This document shows positions 28,134-37,671 of a stretch of 64,000 nucleotides of DNA, one piece after another. The DNA is taken from the NCBI RefSeq assembly GCF_003340495.1, contig NZ_QASA01000001.1, positions 5,022,001-5,086,000 on the forward strand, given 5' to 3'. Position 1 is the stretch's first letter; the number at the start of each line of letters is the position of its first letter. The notes under the pieces are model-generated. The model was not told the origin of the DNA. It searched no databases and saw only the letters and a program-made list of their open reading frames with translations. This DNA is from Adhaeribacter pallidiroseus. GTDB lineage: Bacteria; Bacteroidota; Bacteroidia; Cytophagales; Hymenobacteraceae. A program made the translations under genes and the position numbers.

Positions 28134-28559
28134 TTAAGGCCGAACCTGGGAATTAATAACCAATACTTTTTCCCAAATTTCTTTATTTTGTTTTATAAAA
28201 CGCTGGTGCACTGGATGAACCGAATAAAGCTTTATTTCTGCTTCGTTGCGATAGGTGCAGTAATGCATCACATCATATTCCGGCTTATCGGTCAGGTCGC
28301 CGTAAACGGTAGGGCCAGCCTGGTAAGACAGAATGTAAGAGATGCTGTCTTTTAAACCGGCAAAGCCCCGCATGTGCTGTTGGATAGCTGCCGGGGTAGT
28401 ATTGGCTTTAAATTTAAAACAAACAATGCGCTGAATACGGGCTTCAGGTGGTAAACCGAAGAAAGAATTTGCCGGATTGGTGGCGGAAGTAGATGCCGGT
28501 TGGTTACATCCCTGGAGCAGAAGCGCACTGAAAGCAATACTCATTCCTATTATTCTCAT
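28134..28559 (-). CDS. Dabb (stress-responsive alpha/beta-barrel) lipoprotein
   Basis: 141 aa. The lipoprotein signal MRIIGMSIAFSALLLQGC is followed by a Dabb domain: IQRIVCFKFKANTTPAAIQQHMRGF, DSISYILSYQAGPTVYGDLTDKPEYDVMHYCTYRNEAEIKLYSVHPVHQRFIKQ. The HPVHQRFI segment is typical. Proteins of this dimeric barrel family are small stress or catabolic proteins of poorly known reaction. It is followed 32 bp upstream by the restriction-enzyme remnant on the same strand. Confidence 0.88.
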   Translation of the reverse strand: MRIIGMSIAFSALLLQGCNQPASTSATNPANSFFGLPPEARIQRIVCFKFKANTTPAAIQQHMRGFAGLKDSISYILSYQAGPTVYGDLTDKPEYDVMHYCTYRNEAEIKLYSVHPVHQRFIKQNKEIWEKVLVINSQVRP

Positions 28560-28591
28560 GTTAGATTTAATACGGCAACTTTAAAAAATAA

Positions 28592-29125
28592 TTAACTCCC
28601 CTCCACTAGCGCAATCTCTTCCGGCGTAAGCTCATAAAGTTGGTATACCAGTTCATTTATTTGCTTTTCCAGAGCAGTAGTATCGGCTTCTAGGTTGAGC
28701 TGTTTGGTGGATAGGATTTGCCAAACACAAGTTTTAGTAATTTGCAAAACTTGCTTCAAGTGAGCATTTGCCGTCAGGCTCTTTATCCCGGAAGTACTGG
28801 CCGGAGGATTGACTTGTAAATATATAGGTGCTTTTGTATTCGGTAGTATAGGGTCAATAAATTCTTCCCGCAATTCAGGAGCATGCGCGTAACAAACCGG
28901 GCTACTATTGTTTTCCGGTTTCTGGTATTCAGGTTCGGGGAAAATGCCACTCAAAATACAACTTACATAGGCTTTCAACTCGGCTTCGCTTTCATCCTGA
29001 ATTATTTGTAAGAGTAAATGGACCAGATTTAACTTAAACGCTTCGATGCTGGCGCGTTTGGGTTTTAGGAGGCGGAAGGCTTTGTTCAAGCTTTGTTTAA
29101 TGGTGTACAACGGCGCAGGAATCAT
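28592..29125 (-). pseudogene. Remnant of a type IIG restriction-methyltransferase: fused N- and C-terminal ends
   Basis: The 177-aa frame looks like the two ends of a much longer Eco57I/TaqI-like restriction-modification protein. The start (TIKQSLNKAFRLLKPKRASIEAFKLNL, with QDESEAELKAY) is the N-terminal DUF7149-type region. The end (LEADTTALEKQINELVYQLYELTPEEIALVEG) matches the usual C-terminus. The catalytic methyltransferase core, including the NPPY motif, is missing. Either a deletion of roughly 2-3 kb joined the ends in frame, or it is a small stand-alone protein built from these pieces. The first is more likely. Confidence 0.6.
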
Positions 29126-29423
29126 CTAGGGCTATAAAACGTCAGCTTAAATATATACAATTTGGCGGTTTTATTTTTGATATTCCGGCAGCAACATCTA
29201 TCTTTTTTTAGCTTGTTTTTCTGATTAAAGGTACCCTGATTTACCTTAGAGAGTGGCTAGAAGTGGACTTAATCTGGCTTGGCAAAATAACGCATGCGGC
29301 TTGCTTCGGCTTATTTTACCTTTCCGGGGAAAAACCAACCTAGCATCTGCCTAAAAATTCAAAAAACTACAATTTTAAGCCCATTTTTTAAATTTTTAGG
29401 CAGATGCTGGGTTTACTATTTTC
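29126..29423. other. Intergenic region holding the terminator of the permease gene
   Basis: No gene is seen in this 298-bp stretch. The strong hairpin at 29342-29408 lies at its right end. Confidence 0.4.
29342..29408 (-). terminator. Terminator of the FtsX permease gene
   Basis: A perfect 18-bp inverted repeat pairs 29342-29359 (AGCATCTGCCTAAAAATT) with 29391-29408. It lies directly downstream of the stop codon of the minus-strand permease gene, and reading on that strand the left arm is preceded by a long A/T loop. It is a plausible intrinsic terminator. Confidence 0.6.
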
Positions 29424-31811
29424 TTACTCGTCGCGCAGGCAATGTACCGGGTTAATTTTGGCGGCTTTAACGGCTTGCAGGCCTACGGTTAACCAAGCTA
29501 CTACTAAGGCTAATAAACCGGCACCTATAAAGTACCAGGGTTCTAAGGTAATCTGGTAAGCGAAACTGTTTAGCCAGTGTTTCACGATTAAATAACTTAC
29601 CGGCAGGGCAATAACAATGGCAGTTACTACCAGTTTAGTAAACTCACCGGATAAAAGATACACAATACTAAACGCACTGGCGCCTAAAACTTTGCGTACG
29701 CCGATTTCTTTGCGCCGGCGTTCGGCGGTAAAAGCGGCTAAGCCAAACAAGCCCAGGCACGAGATGAGAATAGCCAAACCGGCAAAGTAACGGGATAAGG
29801 CCGCTACACGCTGTTCGGCTACGTATTGCGCCTGGTAATCCTCATCCAGAAATTGAAAATCGAAAACAAAGCCCGGGTTAAACTCCCGGTAGAATTGTTG
29901 GATTTGGGAAATGGTTTCTTGCTCCTGGCCGGCGGCTAGTTTGGCCAGCACTACGGTGGCAGTTTCTGGTTCTAAGGTAAATAGCAGCGGTACTACTTTT
30001 TCGTGCAGCGATTCATAATGAAAATCTTTCACTACGCCAATAATTTCAAATTCCAGCCCGTTCTGTTCTTTCACTATTTTACCCACCGGCTCTTTTAAAC
30101 CCAAAGCATTTACGAAGGCTTGATTTACTACTTTCTTTTTGGTATCGGTGCCAAACTCTTTGGAAAAAGTTCGGCCAGCCACCACCGGTATACCCAGGGT
30201 TTCAATCATATCGTAGTTTATCCGGATCTCGTTCATGGGTATTTGTTTATCTTCTATCGTAACCAGATTACTCTTGATGCCGTTAGGGCCGCTGAAACCG
30301 CCGATAAACTTATCTAACTTACTGGAAGCATTTACTACTCCCGGTATTTTCTTGAGTTCCGTCAGAAAGGTTGCCACGTCAGTAGGGGTTATTTTGCCCT
30401 CTACCTCAAATGTAATCAGCTGGTCTTTGTCGTAGCCCAGGTTTTTGTTTTGCACATATTGGATTTGCTGATACACCACCAGCACCGCCACCATAAATAC
30501 AATAGACAGCGCAAACTGAAACACCACTAACCCTTTGCGGGCCCAAACCTCGCCTCCGGAACGATTGAATTTACCTTTAAGAATAGCCACCGGATTAAAG
30601 CCCGACAAATACAAAGCCGGGTAGCTCCCCGCGATAATGCCGGTTAATACCGAAATACCCAGCACGGTTAAAATAAGCGTAACATCGAAATGCAACGTGA
30701 GCTGTTTGCCGGTAATCTGGTTGAATTGCGGCAGAAAAAGCACGACGAGCCCTATAGCCAGCAAAAGTGATAAACTGGTGAGTAATAACGCCTCTCCCAA
30801 ATATTGCCAGATTAATAGCTGGCGGCTGGCGCCAAAAGTTTTTTTAATGCCTACTTCTTTTAAGCGCCGGGAAGCCTTGGCCGTAGATAAATTCATGAAA
30901 TTAATACAGGCCATTACCAGAATAAAAAGCGCGATTAGCGAAAACAGCTTCACGTACTCCAGGCGGGTGCCAACGGAGACGCCATTTTCGTATTTGCCAT
31001 ACAAATAATTGCTGGAATAGGGCTCCAGGAACAAAGTGCGGTGTTGGGCTTTACTGCTTTTACTTTGCAGATAACCCGCTATTTTTTGATTAAACTGTTT
31101 TACGTCGGCATCTGGCTTTAAAGTTAGGTAAGTGTAAAAAGGCTCCGGCATGTCCCAGTCTACGCCCATGTTCATTACGTCTTTTTCAAAAGCCTCAAAC
31201 GCTAAAACAAAATCAAATTCTTCGGAAGAGTTAGCGGGCACGTCCTTGAAAATACCGGAAACGTGCACCGGTTTTTGAATGCCCATGGTTTCCCATTCTA
31301 CTGCCTTGCCAATCACATTCCGGGTAGTACCAAATAACCGTTGGGCCATGGATTCCGAAATAACCAGGGAATTTCTATCGGTCAGCACCTGGTTTTTATC
31401 TCCTTGCGTGAGCGGAAAAGAAAAAATTTTAAAAAAATCTTTCCCGACAAATTTTCCGGTGGCCCGGATGTTATGGTTGTTGTAAGCTAAAGTGAATTTT
31501 GGAAAAAAAGCTGGCGGCGTAACGGTAGTGGCGTATTCCACTTCCGGCATTTCGGCTACTAAAGCCGCGGCTAACTGGTGCGGAGTGGTCGGTTTGGTAG
31601 TAATGCCGCCCGGTTCCTGCCAGTTCTCCATCACCCGGAACAACTGCTCGTCTTTCGCGTGAAATTTATCAAAATGCAGTTCATCGTACACCCACAGGTA
31701 AATGGCCAAAGCACAAGCTAACCCGCTGGAGAGGCCAATTAAATTAATGAAAAAAGTACTTTTAAACCGGAGAAAGTTACGGTAGATCAGGAGTAAACTG
31801 TGGCGGAACAT
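29424..31811 (-). CDS. FtsX/MacB-type ABC transporter permease
   Basis: 795 aa with the tandem FtsX organisation of the large Bacteroidota permeases. A first helix (INLIGLSSGLACALAIYLW, about 22-40) precedes a MacB_PCD periplasmic domain (about 50-280). Helices with ACINFMNLSTAKASRRLKEVGIKKTFGA (about 298-325) and a TM block follow, then a second periplasmic domain and a final helix set with GLFGLAAFTAERRRKEIGVRKVLGA. It ends in the family tail NPVHCLRDE. No ATPase gene is adjacent. Likely roles are lipoprotein handling, export or signalling with a separately encoded MacB-like ATPase. Confidence 0.93.
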   Translation of the reverse strand: MFRHSLLLIYRNFLRFKSTFFINLIGLSSGLACALAIYLWVYDELHFDKFHAKDEQLFRVMENWQEPGGITTKPTTPHQLAAALVAEMPEVEYATTVTPPAFFPKFTLAYNNHNIRATGKFVGKDFFKIFSFPLTQGDKNQVLTDRNSLVISESMAQRLFGTTRNVIGKAVEWETMGIQKPVHVSGIFKDVPANSSEEFDFVLAFEAFEKDVMNMGVDWDMPEPFYTYLTLKPDADVKQFNQKIAGYLQSKSSKAQHRTLFLEPYSSNYLYGKYENGVSVGTRLEYVKLFSLIALFILVMACINFMNLSTAKASRRLKEVGIKKTFGASRQLLIWQYLGEALLLTSLSLLLAIGLVVLFLPQFNQITGKQLTLHFDVTLILTVLGISVLTGIIAGSYPALYLSGFNPVAILKGKFNRSGGEVWARKGLVVFQFALSIVFMVAVLVVYQQIQYVQNKNLGYDKDQLITFEVEGKITPTDVATFLTELKKIPGVVNASSKLDKFIGGFSGPNGIKSNLVTIEDKQIPMNEIRINYDMIETLGIPVVAGRTFSKEFGTDTKKKVVNQAFVNALGLKEPVGKIVKEQNGLEFEIIGVVKDFHYESLHEKVVPLLFTLEPETATVVLAKLAAGQEQETISQIQQFYREFNPGFVFDFQFLDEDYQAQYVAEQRVAALSRYFAGLAILISCLGLFGLAAFTAERRRKEIGVRKVLGASAFSIVYLLSGEFTKLVVTAIVIALPVSYLIVKHWLNSFAYQITLEPWYFIGAGLLALVVAWLTVGLQAVKAAKINPVHCLRDE

Positions 31812-32608
31812 ACGCGTAGATTTTTAAAAAATTAATTACCAAGCACTTGTAACCAATAATACCAAATAGTAAATAGAAGCTGCCATATAGTCCGTTTATT
31901 CCGGCTGTTCTTTGGAGCCAGTTCCTGGCTCCAGGCTCTGGTGCTATCTAATTTAAAATTTCAAGTTTTGCCTCGTGGCCGGTGGGCCCCGTTTGGCTCT
32001 TCCGGGCTGGTCTAAGCTTCCTTTCCTCCTATCGTCGGAATTCTGCTGCGCAGAACCACAACCTTAGAAGGCCCTGCTGAGCCAAACTAGTGTCATCTCA
32101 GCTTAGCTGCCGCTTTTCTTCGTGCACCTGATCGAAAAGCAACTTGATTTCATCACTCTAAACAAGTAAGAACAGTAGCAAAAAATAACGGACACTAGTT
32201 TGGCTGTGAAGCACCTGCTAGGGTTCCGGTGCCGTCAGGCATCTCGACGTCAGGAGAGAAGGAAGGCTAGCGAGGGCGGAAGAGCCAAACGGGGCCCCGC
32301 GGCCGAGAGCCAACAGGTTACTGGTCCAGTTAGATAGCACCAACGCCTGGAGACTTGAAAAGGCTCCAAAGGAAACCCGTCATACACCCTATATCTTCTT
32401 TATGGCAACTTCTATTTACTTACTGGTATAAGATTTAAAAATACCCAAATTTCCATAAAAGAATAAACAACTTTAACCGATTCCGTTCTATACCGGATAT
32501 CAAGTTAGAGGAGATAGGGCGAAAAATTTAAAAATCGGGCTTAGCGCAGGATATAAATTGCCTGGTATTTACCCGCGGTATATTCCTGAGCCGTCATAAT
32601 TATTCCAA
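31812..32608. other. 797-bp gene-free region built around a large palindrome
   Basis: The stretch contains no supported gene. Most of it is the 551-bp imperfect inverted repeat at 31869-32419, described separately. Flanking sequence is AT-rich with no further signal. Confidence 0.6.
31869..32419. repeat. 551-bp imperfect palindrome of paired conserved blocks
   Basis: Five blocks on the left recur as reverse complements on the right, in order: 31869-31887 with 32401-32419 (18/19), 31911-31919 with 32362-32370 (9/9), 31939-31951 with 32330-32342 (13/13), 31984-32004 with 32277-32297 (21/21), and 32080-32094 with 32191-32205 (15/15). Between blocks the sequence differs. A smaller stem, GCTTTTC/GAAAAGC, sits near the centre (about 32113-32139). 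It could be a foldback or MITE element, two inverted copies of one repeat, or a large folded RNA. Confidence 0.75.
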
Positions 32609-34285
32609 CTAATCGGATACCGTATAGCTTAATCCACTCACTACTTGTCCGTTTGGACCTATTTCAAAGACACGTTTTTGGTTCCGGTATATCCAGTATT
32701 CCCCTAAAGCAGCGGAGTACGTATAAGCAGGCGTGCCGTATTGTTTCACTAAAGCGGTAGAAGTACTACTCTGGCCAAAGTTTTTGCTGTTTTTACCAGC
32801 GTACTCTTTCTGAGTATACCGCACCAAGTACCGGCAACAGGTAGTTTGTACGCCCAAAAGCAAATAGTTATTGTCTGGTTGCCATTGAATAAGTAAATAC
32901 GGCTTTTCACTCACTTTCACCCGGGGAGCTTTATCCGGTAAAGAGGCACTAACCTTCTCTGCCCCCTTAAGTTCTGTTTTATTTACTTTAGCTTTATTCT
33001 GGGAAGCAGTTAATTCTTCCTGCGCAAACCAGCTTTCAACCCAATCTAACAGATTTCCCATAACCGATGCCTCTAATTTATTAAACAGATCCAGGTTGTA
33101 ATGGGCCATGTAAGCGTGCTGTTGCTTGGCCAGCTCAAAATCCTGACGGGCGTTTTCGGGTTGTTTGTTTTTATAATGCGCAATACCTCTGATAGTATAA
33201 GCATTTCCCGTTAGTTTGGCAGAGTTTAATTCATTAATAACCCCAATCGCGGCGGCCTGATTTCCGCCGAGCGAATGGATACTGGCCAGGTTAATATAAG
33301 CGGGTACATAAGCCGGATCAATCTCCCGCGATTTTTCGGCATACCGGCGAGCTTCACTTAATAATTGCCTGAACAATGTTGCTTTAAAGGGGGCGGGTGC
33401 GGCTCTATGAATCGCGGTTAAGCGACTTTTGGCATCTAACTCTACGGGATAGACAAATCCGGGCGGCTCCTTGGCCTGGTACAAAGCCAAAGCTTGCTGT
33501 AATTTAGCCGCCGACAAGTTATTCAGAATTTCCCGGCTGGGAAACCGGTTGAGTAAGTACTCAAAACAAGAAGCAGCATCTTCAAATTCCTGAATAAAGT
33601 AAAGGAATTGCCCGGTTTTAAAAACAGCAACCATCTCTCCGGCTTCCGTTTGCTTTTTACTATAAATGGCTTTGCGTTCCTCTTTCGTAGGATAACCCTG
33701 CAACTGGTCGGCTAAACCAAAGCGCTGGTAGAGTAAATCGATAATCTTCGGAAATACGCGCCCCGTAGAAAAGCCCGCTATCTCCCCGTAGAAACACCCG
33801 TAAAAATCAGCCTCCGATTCAAACCGTTCAATATCTTTCTTGGAAGTTTCTACACTGGCCTTTCCTATCCCGAATGTGTAATACCAGTCGTGTTTTTCAT
33901 AATGGTGCGCCAGTTCGTGGCTCAGCAAAACTGCCAGCGCATTAACCGAGTCTTTACCCAGTTTCCGGCATAAATCATATACTTCTTCGCTTAACTGAAT
34001 TAAAGGACGGCTGCCTGGTTGATATTGGGCAATAATGTTGGGCGTACCCGATTTGCGGGCCATAATCTCTAAATGCGGCTGCGGACGGCTATTGGCGAAT
34101 ACGTAAGTTAAACGCGTAAATACCTGGCGCGTGATTTTATACTTAGGCGAGGTTTCCGGCAGGTTTTGCGCTTGCCCACTCCATACCGGGCCGAAAAAAA
34201 GTAACAGCATGCAACTCTCTACTATTTTGGCGAAAAAACGATTAAGCGGGTTTAACCGGAATGCTCTATTTTTTAGTGCCTTCAT
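32609..34285 (-). CDS. M48-type zinc metallopeptidase with TPR repeats
   Basis: 558 aa. A signal or anchor helix (about residues 20-40, CMLLLFFGPVWSG) precedes an M48-like peptidase domain with the zinc motif H123ELAH127 and the third ligand region ESEADFYGC about 30 residues later. Residues from about 205 onward hold TPR-like helical repeats (FLYFIQEFEDAASCFEYLL, ARRYAEKSREIDPAYVPAYINLASIHSLGG, GIAHYKNKQPENARQDFELAK). The C-terminal 130 residues have short beta motifs. It is divergent from the TPR-CHAT gene (213 bp apart) and has an ECF-type promoter 33 bp upstream, so it is a probable member of the local sigma regulon. Confidence 0.85.
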   Translation of the reverse strand: MKALKNRAFRLNPLNRFFAKIVESCMLLLFFGPVWSGQAQNLPETSPKYKITRQVFTRLTYVFANSRPQPHLEIMARKSGTPNIIAQYQPGSRPLIQLSEEVYDLCRKLGKDSVNALAVLLSHELAHHYEKHDWYYTFGIGKASVETSKKDIERFESEADFYGCFYGEIAGFSTGRVFPKIIDLLYQRFGLADQLQGYPTKEERKAIYSKKQTEAGEMVAVFKTGQFLYFIQEFEDAASCFEYLLNRFPSREILNNLSAAKLQQALALYQAKEPPGFVYPVELDAKSRLTAIHRAAPAPFKATLFRQLLSEARRYAEKSREIDPAYVPAYINLASIHSLGGNQAAAIGVINELNSAKLTGNAYTIRGIAHYKNKQPENARQDFELAKQQHAYMAHYNLDLFNKLEASVMGNLLDWVESWFAQEELTASQNKAKVNKTELKGAEKVSASLPDKAPRVKVSEKPYLLIQWQPDNNYLLLGVQTTCCRYLVRYTQKEYAGKNSKNFGQSSTSTALVKQYGTPAYTYSAALGEYWIYRNQKRVFEIGPNGQVVSGLSYTVSD

Positions 34286-34317
34286 CCTAAGTTCTTATAA
34301 TGCTTTATTCAACTCCT

Positions 34318-34348
34318 GATTAGTAGCGGATTTACCGTTTGGTTAGCA
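34318..34348 (-). promoter_or_regulatory. ECF-type promoter of the M48-TPR gene
   Basis: On the minus strand it reads TGCTAACCAA (34348-34339), 13 nt, then TACTAATC (34325-34318). The spacing and both blocks match the sites before the ECF sigma gene, the methyltransferase and the S8 peptidase. The -10-like block is 33 nt from the start codon, giving a short leader. Confidence 0.65.
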
Positions 34349-34498
34349 GCGGTTACACAAAAAAAGATACATTTAAGTACCGGATTACATGTGGTAATTT
34401 ATAGAATAATTAGTACTTTCATACCATTTACCTGAAATACAACTGTTTAAATGAATTAGTAGTAGCTCCCATCACCTCTCTTAATACTTTATTGGCTA

Positions 34499-36826
34499 AT
34501 GAAAATTTTGCTTTTACTTGCCTTATTCTTCCTTCTTGCTGGCAATACGGTAGTAAAAGCCCAGAAGCCCCAATTAGTAGCCGATACTACCCTGGCCCGC
34601 AAATGGTACACGCAAGCGTTAACTTTACAGCAGAAAGGCAGCCTCGACAGTGCGAATACCGCTTTAGCCAAAGCGGCCATATTGTACCGGAAGCACCAGC
34701 AATGGTTCCGGCACTTGGACTGCGAAAATAAGGCTGCCCGTAATTTAGTATCTATGGGTAAGTACGAAGCGGCTTTGCAGAAGGCCAGCCAGGTACAACA
34801 AGAAAGTAAAGCCAAATTTGGCCACGACCAATCCAAAGAAGCAGCCGATGCCCTCCACATTACTGGAATTGTATATTACTACAAAGGAGAATATGATCGG
34901 GCTTTGCAGTTTTATCAGAAAGCCTTGCAGCTTCGCCGTAAAATTCTGGGCGATGACCATCCCGGGTTATGTTCTTCTTATAATAATATCGGCATTATTT
35001 ACTACCGTAAAGGAGAATATGACCAAGCCTTAAAATACTATTACCAGGATTTAGAAATTAGTCTTAAATCATCGGGAAAAACGCACCTGGATATAGCGGC
35101 TTCCTACAGTAATATTGGTAATGTATATTTTGATAAAGCAGATTATGACCAGGCATTTACGTTTACGCAAAAGGCTATCACTCTCAAACTGGAAGCATTA
35201 GGAGAATCTCATCCGGAATTAGCTAATTCTTACAATACGATAGGTAACATATATGCTTATAAAGGGGAGTTAGACAAAGCCCTGGGATATAATTTAAAGG
35301 CCCTGCACCTATGGCAGAAAGCTTTAGGCGAAACGCATCCCTATGTAGGCGCGGCCTACAACAATATCGGTGATATTTATCTGGACAAAGGCGAGTACGC
35401 GCAAGCATTAGACTGTTTTCAAAAAAACTTGCAGATCATTCTTAAGTCCACCAACGAAATGCATCCCGAAATAGCAATTGTGTACCATAATATTGGTAAT
35501 GTATACAATAAACTAGGTGAATATGATCAGGCGCTGCAATATCTTCAGAAAGGATTACAAATCAGGCAACATCATTTAGGGCAATTTCATGATGATGTGG
35601 CTGAATCCTATAATAGTATAGGCGATGTATATTACGACAAAGGCGAGTATGACCAGGCAATGGAATATTACCAAAAAGATTTACAAATTCTTTTGAAATC
35701 TTTAGGTTCGGTTAATCCTAGTCTGGCTGCCTCCTACAATAGCCTGGGTGCTGCTTATCAAGCCAAAGGAGAATACACGAAGGCTCTTAAGCAATATCAA
35801 CTAGCTATTCTGGCCAATGTACCTTCCTTCAAGGATACCAGCAGTACTTCTAATCCAACCTTAAGAAACAAGTCAGGTATTTACCTGGATGGAACCTATT
35901 TACTCACCTCGTTTCACTCGAAAGCCAGCATTTTTGAAAAATTTTATGTTCAATCGCGTGCGAAAGCGGATTTGCAACTGGCGTACCACACCTACTGTGC
36001 CGCCGATACTTTGGCTAGCCAGATTCAATATAATTATTCCGAAGAAAACGATAAAGTAGCTTTTACGAGTAAAGCCAGGCAGTTATACCAAACCGCTCTA
36101 GCGGTATGCCTGAAACTACACGACTTAACCAAGGAAAAAATTTACTTAGATAAAGCCTTTTATTTTGCCGAGCGGGGCAAGGCTAGTGTATTATCGGCTA
36201 CTTTAGCAGAATCCAAAGCAAAAACCTTTGCCGGCATTGCCGATTCCTTGCTAACCCGAGACCAGCAACTGCGCACCTCTATGGCTACTTATAACCAACA
36301 ATTAGCGCAAGAACTCACCAAAGGGGCAACTATAGACAGCAGCAAGCTGAACGAATACCAAACTCGGTTGTTTGCGGCCAGTCAACAACAAGAGCAATTA
36401 ATTCATAAGCTCGAAAAAAGCTATCCGTCTTATTACAATCTTAAATATCAATTTGCAACTATCACTCCCGTTCAACTACAAAAAACACTGGATGAAAAAA
36501 CCGCATTAGTTGAATACGCCCTAGGTGACACGTTATTGCAAGTATTTACCCTCACCCAGGATACTTTTAAGGTGCAATCCTTTTCTTTAGATCCATCCTT
36601 TCACCGGAAAATTGCCGCTTTCCGGAAAGCTATTCTTAGTCAGGATGAGGGTTTGTATCGCCGGGTGGCTTATTCCCTTTACAAAATTTTAGTGCCGCCC
36701 GATATTCCTAAATCTATCCGGCAGTTAATTATTATTCCGGAAGGCGAACTTACGAATTTGCCTTTTGAAGCCTTGCTGACCCAAAACAAAAAAACAAAGG
36801 CGCTAAAGCTACCGCTTACTTACTAG
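34499..36826 (+). CDS. TPR-CHAT protein, TPR part (stops after a frameshift)
   Basis: This 775-aa frame has a signal peptide (MKILLLLALFFLLAGNTVVKAQ), a lead-in, then eight consecutive 42-residue TPR units (kinesin-light-chain type, about 122-440; pattern YYxKGEYDQALxxYQKxLQIxxKxLGxxHPxxAxSYNxIGxV). A helical linker follows, and then the beginning of a CHAT caspase-like domain (ALVEYALGDTLLQVFTLTQD, LIIIPEGELTNLPFEALL). The frame ends early at 36824-36826 because the reading frame changes at A7 (36788-36794). The remaining CHAT domain is in the -1 frame at about 36793-37671. TPR-CHAT proteins are caspase-related proteases or their inactive relatives, with the TPR part sensing a partner. Confidence 0.85.
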   Translation: MKILLLLALFFLLAGNTVVKAQKPQLVADTTLARKWYTQALTLQQKGSLDSANTALAKAAILYRKHQQWFRHLDCENKAARNLVSMGKYEAALQKASQVQQESKAKFGHDQSKEAADALHITGIVYYYKGEYDRALQFYQKALQLRRKILGDDHPGLCSSYNNIGIIYYRKGEYDQALKYYYQDLEISLKSSGKTHLDIAASYSNIGNVYFDKADYDQAFTFTQKAITLKLEALGESHPELANSYNTIGNIYAYKGELDKALGYNLKALHLWQKALGETHPYVGAAYNNIGDIYLDKGEYAQALDCFQKNLQIILKSTNEMHPEIAIVYHNIGNVYNKLGEYDQALQYLQKGLQIRQHHLGQFHDDVAESYNSIGDVYYDKGEYDQAMEYYQKDLQILLKSLGSVNPSLAASYNSLGAAYQAKGEYTKALKQYQLAILANVPSFKDTSSTSNPTLRNKSGIYLDGTYLLTSFHSKASIFEKFYVQSRAKADLQLAYHTYCAADTLASQIQYNYSEENDKVAFTSKARQLYQTALAVCLKLHDLTKEKIYLDKAFYFAERGKASVLSATLAESKAKTFAGIADSLLTRDQQLRTSMATYNQQLAQELTKGATIDSSKLNEYQTRLFAASQQQEQLIHKLEKSYPSYYNLKYQFATITPVQLQKTLDEKTALVEYALGDTLLQVFTLTQDTFKVQSFSLDPSFHRKIAAFRKAILSQDEGLYRRVAYSLYKILVPPDIPKSIRQLIIIPEGELTNLPFEALLTQNKKTKALKLPLTY
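36788..36794 (+). other. A7 run at the frameshift point of the TPR-CHAT gene
   Basis: Zero-frame codons here are AAA-AAA-ACA. Slipping back one base at the second AAA gives AAA-AAC-AAA and the protein KNKGAKATAYLLDKYAISYAYSA, which is the expected CHAT continuation. The site may be a real -1 slippage signal, a mutation, or a base lost in sequencing. Confidence 0.55.
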
Positions 36827-36909
36827 ATAAATACGCCATCAGCTACGCGTATTCGGCCCGCTTACTTTACGAAAGATTAACCCAGCCCAAAGAAAAAGCT
36901 ACCAAACAA

Positions 36910-37671
36910 TTGTTGGCCTTAGCGCCGGTTTTTGCCGACACCCTCTCGAATACTACCGCTGCCAGAAACCGCTCGGTGTTAGGGTATCATCAACCTACCT
37001 CGGTTATTAACACTATTAACGCCCTGGATAAGACGCGTATGGACCAGGCTAAAACTACCACCCCGGAAGTTTCACGTGGCTGGTTACTCAACGGCCAGTA
37101 TGTTTCGCCGTTGTTAGCCTCTAAGCGCGAAGTAGAAACCATTGCCCAATTGTTCCGGCAACGGCAGAACGCGGCTAAAGTATATTTGTATGACCAAGCC
37201 CGCGAAGAACAGCTCAAAGCAGGCGATATAACTCATTACAATTATTTGCATTTAGCTACTCACGGCTTCGTGAACGAAAGCTATCCCGAATTATCCGGTT
37301 TAATATTGGCCCAGGATAGTACTTCTAAAGAAGACGGTATTTTGTATATGGGCGAAATTTACAATCTGCGTTTAAATGCAGATCTGGTTACTTTATCGGC
37401 TTGCGAAACGGGCTTAGGTAAATTGGCTAACGGAGAAGGGGTAATTGGCCTGACTCGGGCTTTGATGTATGCCGGGGCCCGAAACATTGTAGTTTCTTTC
37501 TGGAAAGTACCCGATAATTCCACGGCTGATTTAATGGAAGATTTTTACACGGCCCTCATTTCGGGCGAAGACAAAGCCCAGGCCTTGCAAACCGCCAAAC
37601 GGAAAATGGCCCGCGCAGATAAATATAAACATCCTTTCTACTGGGCGCCTTTTGTGTTAGTAGGCAAGTAA
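36910..37671 (+). CDS. CHAT-domain (caspase-like) catalytic part of the TPR-CHAT protein
   Basis: The 253-aa frame from the first ATG is the rest of the protein; homology actually starts right after the A7 run (about 36793). The catalytic dyad is visible: H118 in LHLATHGF and C165 in TLSACETGLG (fragment numbering). Other family marks are GLILAQ, DGILYMGEIYNLRLNADLV and the end KHPFYWAPFVLVG. If translation requires frameshifting, this protease domain would be made at a lower level than the TPR part. Confidence 0.85.
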   Translation: MLALAPVFADTLSNTTAARNRSVLGYHQPTSVINTINALDKTRMDQAKTTTPEVSRGWLLNGQYVSPLLASKREVETIAQLFRQRQNAAKVYLYDQAREEQLKAGDITHYNYLHLATHGFVNESYPELSGLILAQDSTSKEDGILYMGEIYNLRLNADLVTLSACETGLGKLANGEGVIGLTRALMYAGARNIVVSFWKVPDNSTADLMEDFYTALISGEDKAQALQTAKRKMARADKYKHPFYWAPFVLVGK

